Shown piece by piece: positions 56,486-64,000 of a stretch of DNA of 64,000 bases. The notes under the pieces were generated by a model. The model saw only the letters and a program-made list of their open reading frames with translations. It did not search any database and had not been told where the DNA came from. The position numbers and the translations under genes are program-made. The DNA comes from Odobenus rosmarus divergens (taxonomy: Eukaryota; Chordata; Mammalia; Carnivora; Odobenidae), in the NCBI RefSeq assembly GCF_000321225.1, contig NW_004450481.1, positions 1,053,353 to 1,117,352 of the forward strand. Direction: 5' to 3'. Within the stretch, counting starts at the first letter, position 1. The number at the start of each line of letters is the position of its first letter.

Positions 56486-57265
56486 GTTAGAGGTTGGCAA
56501 ACTCTGGCTCAGGGGCCCGAGACTGTCCAGCCACCTGTTTTTCTGTTTAATCTTTAAAATTGAGATGAAATTCAGATAACATAAGCTTAGCCATATGCAA
56601 GTGGACAATCCTGTGGCATTTAGTACATTCACAGTGCTGTGTAGCCATCACCACCATCCACCTCCAGAAATTTCCATCCTCCCAAACTGGAACTCTGTCT
56701 CCATCAGACACAGACTCCTGCTCCCCCCGCCCCCAGCCCCCGCCACCCACCGTCCTACTTTCTGCCTCTACGGATTTGGCTACTCAAATGGGATCATACA
56801 GTGTTTGTCCTTTGGTGACCGGCTTCTTTCCCTCAGCAGAGTGTCCTCAAGATTCACCCATGTTGCGGCCTGGGTCAGAATCTCCTTCCTGTTTAAGGCT
56901 GAAGAATCTTCCAGTGTGTGGATAAACCACCTTGCACTGGCCCATTCATCTGTTGATGGACACTGGCTTGCTTCCATGTTTTGGCCGCTGTAAACCATGC
57001 TGCTCTGAACATGGGTGTCCAAATATCTCTTCCAGACCCTGCTTTCAATTCTTTGGAGGATATTCCCAGAAGTGGAATTGCTGGGTCACAGGGTAATTCT
57101 ATCTTTAATCTCTTTAGGACTCTCTCTCCCATTTTCCACGAAGGCTGCACCATTTTACAGGCTCACCAACAGGACACGAGGGTTCCAGTTTCCCCACATC
57201 CTCAGCGCTTGCTGCCTTCTGGGTTTTTCGGAAGTAGCTATCTTGATGGTATGAGGTAGAATCCT
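56486..57265 (-). repeat. hAT-like fragment then L1M 3' relic, antisense
   Basis: 'aggttggcaaactctggctc' begins the hAT-type fragment. From 56565 'aaattcagataacataagc', 'cctcagcagagtgtcctcaag' and 'cccagaagtggaattgctgg' are antisense L1M. Confidence 0.7.
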
Positions 57266-57299
57266 CCATTTTTTAATCCTTAATGTTGTGCTTATCTGT

Positions 57300-57489
57300 T
57301 TTTTGAAGATTTTATTTATTTATTTGACAGAGACACAGCGAGAGAAGGAACACAAGCAGGGGGAGTGGGAGAGGGAGAAGCAGGCTTCCTGCGGAGCAGG
57401 GAGCCCGATGTGGGGCTCGATCCCAGGACCCTGGGATCATGACCTGAGCCGAAAGCAGACGCTTAACCAACTGAGCCACCCAGGCAACC
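57300..57489 (-). mobile_element. CAN-SINE, minus strand
   Basis: It runs from gaagattttatttatttatt to gagccacccaggcaacccc. Confidence 0.9.
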
Positions 57490-58473
57490 CCATGCTTATT
57501 TTTTTTTAATTAATCACACTTATGTAACCTGAACCTAGATCTCTGTGTGTGTAAATATATGCAGCTAGTTGTTGGGCTTGCTCGACATGGGTCATGCCCT
57601 GTGCAGATGTGTAAGACTTACTTTTTCCCAGCCAACATCACACATCTAACATTCATTCACATACTTTGTCAGAGAAAAGCCTCCCTCGCTCCAGAGAGAA
57701 GGGCAGATGTCAGCCTGTCCCTCGCCCATGGGTGTGGAGTTGACTACGAGACTCGGTGGATCCTGAGCCAGGCCATTTGGCTCTCGAAGCACAGCAAGCA
57801 GCCGGAGTGAGCCTCCGTTCCCAAGCTTTGCAGGTGACACGATGGAGCCCACAGGCTGAGGGACACGGGGCCAAGGGCCGAGCCCCTGTGGTAGCAAGCA
57901 GCACACAAGCCACCCCTGGGTCAGGGAGCAAGCAGTCACGCAGAAGTCACGCTGTGTAGCCCATGCTTCTAGCTCCGGAAACTTCTCGGTCTCCGGGAGA
58001 GAGCAGCTGTGCAGCCTGGCACGGACAGCGAGGATGTGCAAGGCCCATGGCGGGCTGCGTCTTCTGACACCTTGCCCACAGCCCTGGCTCGTCCCTCTCC
58101 CCAGCCGTAGAATATTCCCCTGTGTGCAAATCCCATGACATGAGGCTGCTTCCAGCCTTCTTACCCACATGCAAGGTGCATTCGTAGAATTTCTAGGTAT
58201 AGGTAACTCTCGTGGTTTAATCACTTTGGGTCCTGCTTTTAATTCTTTTGGCTGTTTCTTGTAGCTAAAAGCACTCAGTGAAGTGGCTCCCAGGGGTGGA
58301 TCTCATGGCCCCTGCCCTAGCCACTCAAATGTAGAAACCACCCCAGATCTTGGGGTGTGTGTGTGTGGGGGGGTGGTCCTTGAATTCCCCCGAGGAAACC
58401 CTGAGCTGAGTGAGATTTCATTTCTGCTCCCTGGTGGGCTGGGGGCTCAAAACAGAAATTAAATTCAGCGGTA

Positions 58474-58662
58474 GGGGCACCTGAGTGGCTAAGTCAGTTA
58501 AGTGTCTGACTCTTGGTTTTGGCTCTGGTTGTGATTTCAGGGTCGTGGGATTGAACCCCATGTCCGGCTCTGTGCAGAGTCTGCTTGAGAATCTCTCTTC
58601 TCTCTCTGCCCCTCTTGCTCGTGCTCTCTCTTTCTCTCAAACAAATAAATAAAGCTTAAGAA
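58474..58662 (+). mobile_element. CAN-SINE, plus strand
   Basis: It starts ggggcacctgagtggctaag. 'agaaattaaattcagc' repeats on both sides (about 58454 and 58664). The 57.5-58.47 kb stretch before it has only L1-like fragments. Confidence 0.92.
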
Positions 58663-59318
58663 AAGAAATTAAATTCAGCTGTAAAAAAACGAGGTTTTGT
58701 TCTTTGCATATTTATGAAATGAGATTCTCACCTGCTATATTAAAAAAAAAAACAACAGGTAGGGACCAAAGTGGGACTGGGCAGGAACTATCTGAGCACA
58801 ACCTTGGACTGATGACCCAGAGAAGGGCTGGAGGTAAGGATGGAGCCAGGGGGTGAGACCCTTAGCCCCAACCTGCTCACCTTGGAGGAGCCCTGAGCAG
58901 GAACCCTGGCTATATCAAACTGCGCAAGATCCGGCAGCCCAGAACATCTCCCAGACGGTATTCACATGACAGAATCGTATCTGTCTCCCGGCTGACAACC
59001 TTGCTGACAACGTTGTCCTGAACCTACAGGATGAAAGTGTGACCCGGGACAGTGACAGCCTTGTCGAGGGTAAGAAATGAGCCTGGTGACCGGGAACTCC
59101 ACCCCCAGAGAAGAAGTAGTTTTGTTTCTCCCCTGGTTTTTGAGGAGCCAGCCTGGGGACCAGCACACCCCCATCCCACCCCCAGTATCATGTGATGGTC
59201 CCTTATGCATCTGTCCTCCCAACACTTCTTGGATGAACAAAGCCTGACCAATTTTGGGGGAGAAGGATTTTGTGCCTTCCTGTGTTGGCCAGAGGTGTTG
59301 GGGGACAGTGTGATTTCT

Positions 59319-59885
59319 TTCTTTTTCTTTCTTCCTTCCTTCCTTTTTTTCTTTTCTTTCTTTCTTTCTTTCTTTCTTTTCTTTCTTTCTCTTTCCTTTT
59401 CTTTTCTTTCTTTTTCTTTTCTTCTTTCTTTCTCTTTCTCTTTTTTTTCTTCTTTCTTTCTTTTCTTTCTTTCTTTCTTTCTTTTTCTTTTTCTTTCTTT
59501 TTTTTCTTTCTTAAGATTTTATTTGAGAGAGGGACACCTGAGTGGCTCAGTACGTTAAGCAACTGCCTTCGGCTCGGGTCATGATCCCAGGGTCCTGGGA
59601 TCGAGTCCCATGTTGGGCTCCTTGCTCAGCTGGGGGCCTGCTTCTCCCTCTGTCCCTCCCCCTGCTTGCTCTCTCTCTCTCTCTCTCTGACAAATAAATA
59701 AATAAAACCTTTTAAAAAAGATTTTATTTGAGAGAGTCAGCGAGCGAGCGCGTGCATGAGCCCGGTGAAAGGGCAGGGGGAGAAGCAGACTCCCTGCTGA
59801 GTGGGAAGCCCTCGGGGCTCAATCACGGAACTCCGGGATCATGACCTGAGCCAAAGGCAAACCGATGGAGCCACCCAAGCACCCC
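59319..59885 (-). mobile_element. CAN-SINE, minus strand, split by a second SINE
   Basis: GGACAGTGTGATTTCT at 59303-59318 and 59887-59902 flanks it. Its tail is a (TTTC)n tract of about 195 bp (59319-59512). The body is 59513-59530 plus 59718-59885. Confidence 0.9.
59531..59717 (+). mobile_element. CAN-SINE inserted in another SINE
   Basis: An 18-bp duplication beginning AAGATTTTATTTGAGAG lies at 59513-59530 and 59718-59735. It is the tail-junction sequence of the host SINE. Confidence 0.93.
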
Positions 59886-60279
59886 AGGACAGTGTGATTT
59901 CTGAGTAATTTCCCTCAGTGATTTCGCAACCTCCCTCCAGCTTGGGAGGCAATAACCACCATGCCAGGAATTCTCAATACATTTTTATTACTTAAGCTGG
60001 GAAAAACCAAACACAACAGACAAACGTGGGGCCGGAGGTTGAGTGTGTGTCCCAACTTGCTTGAGCTAAGAGCAACAGCGGTCCATGTCCTAGGTTCAGG
60101 TCCCGGCTCTCCCTGCCCTGCAGCGTCTCCCCTCCCTGGGCCTCACTTCTTCTACAAAGCTAGTTGTGCTTGAGTTGCATTCATGGGTGGGAAGTGTGTT
60201 CAACGGCGTCTGCGACTTTTAAGGGCTATGTGAGTTTTTCGCCGATTTGGGAATGCAAGAAAGCCACCATGTGTCTGAG

Positions 60280-60850
60280 GCTGTGTGCTTTTTCCTTTTT
60301 TAATGTCTGCTGTTAATAAAATATTTTTACAGAGACCAAAAAGTCGGAATAGTGCAAAACATCTCAACACCATGCATTCATGACCACTTCTCGTTGGTTT
60401 TGAACATTTGTTCCAAGTCACATATTTACAGAGAAATGGGTGCATCTGTGCAGATGCCAGACCAACGGGATGGAATTAAAACAAACAAACGAAGAGCATT
60501 TTGATTTCACATTTGCAATCACATGCTAAGAGAAGATGTGTGGAGGAAGAACCTCCCTGAACTGTGTGGCTGGGTTTGGGGGTCTCAGGGGGCCGGGGCC
60601 AGGGGTGAAATGTGAGTCCCCCTGGCTGTTTGGCCTGGGATGCACAGGGGGTTGGCAGGGGGGACGCTCCGCCTGTGACCTGTGCCTCAAGAGAGCCACT
60701 GTGGTTAGGCGGGGCTCGGGGAATGGGGGAGGTCTTACTCGACACCGTCAACTTGATTTCTCTCTTTAAAAAAAATAAAAGGCAAATAGAAAAGCAATAC
60801 GTGTCAGCGAAGACAACTTTGGTCCTTGACAATTCTTAGGAAAAGATGTT
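60280..60850 (-). other. candidate minus-strand 3'UTR end (UNC13A by synteny)
   Basis: Repeat-free, A/T-biased DNA. On the minus strand it ends with 'AATATTTTATTAACAGC' and 'ACATTAAAAAAGG', which contain ATTAAA-type signals (+ strand TTTAAT near 60300). The next gene in the human order is UNC13A on the opposite strand. No coding exon is present, so the assignment rests on position and texture. Confidence 0.35.
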
Positions 60851-61323
60851 CAGGGGGCAGACGGTGTCATGACCCGAACCAAACCCCCAGCGAGCTCCCC
60901 TCCTGCTCCACTGCGGCAGCAGAGTTTAGGGGCGACTCTGGGCTGTCCCTGCTCTGTCCCGCCCCTCGGTGTCCCCATCTGCAAAATGAACAGCGCAGGG
61001 TGTGGGGGACAGAAAGGTCTCTGAGGTCCCAAAGATTTCTAGTTGGGTGTTAAGTTTTTTGCATCTCTGATGGGGGCACGGTGAGGTTTCAGGCTCTGGA
61101 GCCCGAGAGGGATTGCGGGTCGAGGCCAGGCACCTGCTCGTTCTACGTTAAATCCTTCCAGGATGGACTGGTGAGAGCCAGAGAGAACAGTGGGTTCCTT
61201 TTCCTTCTAGATCCCCAACTTTTCTCCCCACCTCTGAGTCTCTCTTCATCTCAAGATCGCTCTGTATCCCCCCCAGAGACCCTCAAAGTCTCTCTGGGCA
61301 TGATCTCACCCTCCTAATTTCTC

Positions 61324-61361
<38 letters not shown>

Positions 61362-62246
61362 CTTCCCTCTTCTTCTGTCTTTGTGTCCTTACTCTGGGAC
61401 ATTGTCCCTCTCGAGAGGTGGGGGTGCAGGGAGAAGGGATCGGCTCTGTCCAAGATGCCCCTCAATGTCACACTCCCCCACCCCCATGGGCCAACCCTAC
61501 TTTATCCTTTCCCTGAACCGTGGAAATCTAGGGCCAGTTCCTGGCATGAAAGGAAGTCCAAATACAACCCTGAGACCCCACCAGGGCTCAGAACTTCGGG
61601 CACCCCAGGTGAGGTGGTGGGTGGCCTTGGAGAAAACCCTGCTCCTCTCTGAGCCTTGTTCCAATACAGGAACTTCCTAGTTCCAAAGGCTTCCAGGCCC
61701 TGAGACTCCTTTCCTGTCTCCTCCTTGTCTGCTCTTGTCGTCTCTCCACAGTGTCCTGTGACTCAGCCACAGTCTGGCTGGAGCACCTTCTGTGTGCCCA
61801 GGTCTATGTGGGAGGGGAAGGTTGGTATGGACAGACATGGATAGACAGGCATGTGGACCCCCACCCCAAGACATAATTCTACTAGGCATACCCTCCCTGT
61901 CACCCCCCTGTGCCCAGTCTGTGCTCGGTGAACTTGGGGCTATCAAGAGGCCTCAGACCCCAGTCTGGGGGAAACAGAGCCTGTCACAGACACAACCCCC
62001 CCCAGCCCCCTGGCATCAGGGACAGAAGAGAGGGACAGAAGCTAGGGAAGTCCTGAGGAGGAGCAGGGAGGGTTTTCTACAGGAGAGGATATTTGTGATG
62101 GGTTTTGAGGGATAAATAGGAGTTCTCTGGGGGAAAGAAGATGGAGTAAATTTCCAAAACAGTTCTAGCCTGGGAGTCAGAAAAAGTCATTCAACAAATA
62201 CTCCCTGAAGCTCCCTCCATGTGCCTGGACCGACGCTGGGGAACTT

Positions 62247-62281
<35 letters not shown>

Positions 62282-62985
62282 TCACTCACACTGGCAGGCC
62301 TTGACCAGAGACTCCCAAGGACTCTTTTGGAAAATAAGTTGGCTCTCTCAGGCAGAAGCTCAGCTCCCCCTTTCCCTGCTGGTCATCCATAAATCTTTCA
62401 GGGCTCACCCCCGGTCATATTACCTCCCTTTGGGTGTTGCTGGTGTTCTCAACCCGAATCATCTATCCACCTCACTCCCACCTACTCCTTGGATGGTCTG
62501 AATTTAAAATCTCCCTCTCAGTCCATGTGATAGAGATTCTAGGCTCTCTCTTTGCCACCTCCCAGCCTGCCCCTGGCCCCTGCCCCCTCCCCCACCATCC
62601 TGTAGCAGAACTTGCATCTTAGTCTCTGGTTCAGAACCTTCAGGCACCCGAACCTGCCTAAATTCAAGGGACATAGAGTACCTGCAGGTAACTGAGAAAA
62701 TAGTGCCATTTCTTCCAGACTTGTTCACCTGCCAGGAAACCATCAATATAAACATACAACTCTCAATGCCTAGGATTTGCACATGGCCTCCCTAGAAATG
62801 CCAAGCCCTTGGGCAGGGCACAATGGGGACAACTCTACCCAGTGTGGCCCAGGGATTATCTAAGGGGCAGCTTTGTTTTTTCTTTTTAACGTACCCCTCC
62901 AAAATCTTTCCAGGAATTAATTTCAGTGTCCCAAAAGCACTTTGTCTCTCCCCCAAACTGCACTGGTCCTTTCTCCATGAGGTGG
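60850..62985. other. right-hand intergenic or 3'UTR stretch
   Basis: It contains a (CT)n microsatellite at 61328-61357, a (CA)n at 62250-62277 followed by CTCA repeats, and an L2-like piece near 62.19-62.24 kb. No gene is supported. Confidence 0.5.
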
Positions 62986-63385
62986 CCAGAGGGAGATTTT
63001 GAAATCTGACCTTCAGACTCTCCTCAGCTTTAAAATCTCCCGGGGTTTCCCCAAGTCTCTTAGCGTAAAATAAAAACTTCCCAGGGCAGCATACAAGGCC
63101 CTGCCTGGTCTGACATCTCTGCAGGTCTCCCCAACATCAACACCTCCTCCCTGTTGTCCCCCTCGTCAGCCACTTTGACCTCGCTACACTTCAAGCCTGC
63201 CTACCTCAGCCTTTGCGCCTACTGTTCCCTCCACCTGGAGCTTTTTCTCTCTAATGGGTGGTTCCTTCTCCTTTTTCACCTCCTCAGAAAGCCCTCCCTC
63301 ACTGTGCTGTCTGACACAGCCCCCACCACTCCAGGAGCCCAGCTGTTCCTCACCTGGCCCCTGTTTTAATTTCTTCCTAGTACAA
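62985..63385 (+). repeat. L2 LINE relic
   Basis: 'gcatacaaggccctgcctgg', 'cctactgttccctccacctgg' and 'cacctcctcagaaagccc' are sense L2. The window ends without a further gene. Confidence 0.65.
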
Positions 63386-64000
63386 GAGAATCCTGTACTT
63401 GTCAGGCCGGCAGGAAAAAAAAAATGGCACAAAAGCACCCATCCAACATGGACAAGCAGATTCTGGGCAAAGACAAGCCAGGACAAACTTTCCCAAAACG
63501 TTCTGCCTGCATGAACTACAATGGGGAAACTTGACTCTGGCAGATTGCCCCACTATCACCTCCTGGAGGAAGAGCTTCAGGCAGGTAGAGGCCCCACCTC
63601 TGGTGTTTGAATGAATGAATGAGATTTTGGAGACTAAGCTCCAAGCATGTTTGTATATTTACACACACACCCATATCCACACACCTAGAGTTTCTGGTCT
63701 CTTTCTTGCCTGCCTGGAGAGTCCTGGAAGAGGAAGAAGGGGTTCAGGGTGTGCCTGGGTCCAGAGAATCACAAATCCTCACTCTTTTCTTGGTGGGAGA
63801 TCTAGAGTTCTCAGGGAATCTCCCCATAGGTTCCCAGTGCAAAGGGCAGAGGGCAGGGGTTTTGCTTGGCAGCCAGACATGGGAGAGGGGCAGTGGGGGC
63901 CTTGGCCCAGAACCCCCATCCCTTGTAAGGGCTGGGGGAGTTCCCCTGAGAAGGGGTTAGCAGCAATGGGGAGCTGTGTCGGGTCATCCGATCTCAGCCC

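Noticed and set aside
59203..59562. Lys/Glu/Arg-rich minus-strand frame of 119 codons
   Set aside because: It is a translation of the (TTTC)n SINE tail.

Overview
This is mammalian nuclear DNA. The many SINEs with a tRNA-Lys-type head, a CT-rich middle and an AAATAAA-rich tail are the CAN-SINE family of Carnivora. They look like the arctoid caniform type (bears, seals, mustelids); I see none of the canid SINEC_Cf form. I cannot name the species.

Layout: 1-4.56 kb is intergenic and repeat-rich: an L2 relic, then an antisense L1 relic broken by three younger insertions. PGLS (6-phosphogluconolactonase) follows on the + strand, with five coding exons between 4800 and 11383. Its full 258 codons can be read. 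NIBAN3 (FAM129C/BCNP1) lies on + from 15003. Fourteen coding exons are clear up to 27878. The 3' end is ambiguous: one candidate terminal exon lies near 28.1 kb and another near 30.0 kb, and the second reads into an antisense SINE. COLGALT1 (procollagen galactosyltransferase 1) lies on + with twelve coding exons from 32077 to 51101. It encodes 624 residues ending in the ER-retrieval signal RDEL, and its 3'UTR runs to about 52.54 kb. The order PGLS - NIBAN3 - COLGALT1 matches human 19p13.11.

From 52.5 to 60 kb there is intergenic repeat: MER20, an MLT1 LTR carrying a U6 pseudogene and SINEs, L1 relics, and a nested SINE pair with a long TTTC tract. From 60.28 kb rightward a unique stretch reads like the 3' end of a minus-strand transcript. 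By synteny that would be UNC13A, but no UNC13A coding exon was found in the window.

The three genes are independent, not an operon: a cytosolic pentose-phosphate enzyme, a PH-domain Niban-family protein of B cells, and an ER collagen-modifying enzyme. PGLS and COLGALT1 start in CpG islands. All assigned introns are GT-AG, and reading phase is kept across every assigned junction. I found no sign of a novel multi-gene system. The most unusual points are the unsettled NIBAN3 3' end, a CArG-like array in the COLGALT1 promoter, a six-fold diverged repeat in the COLGALT1 3'UTR, and nested retroinsertions that reused one target site.
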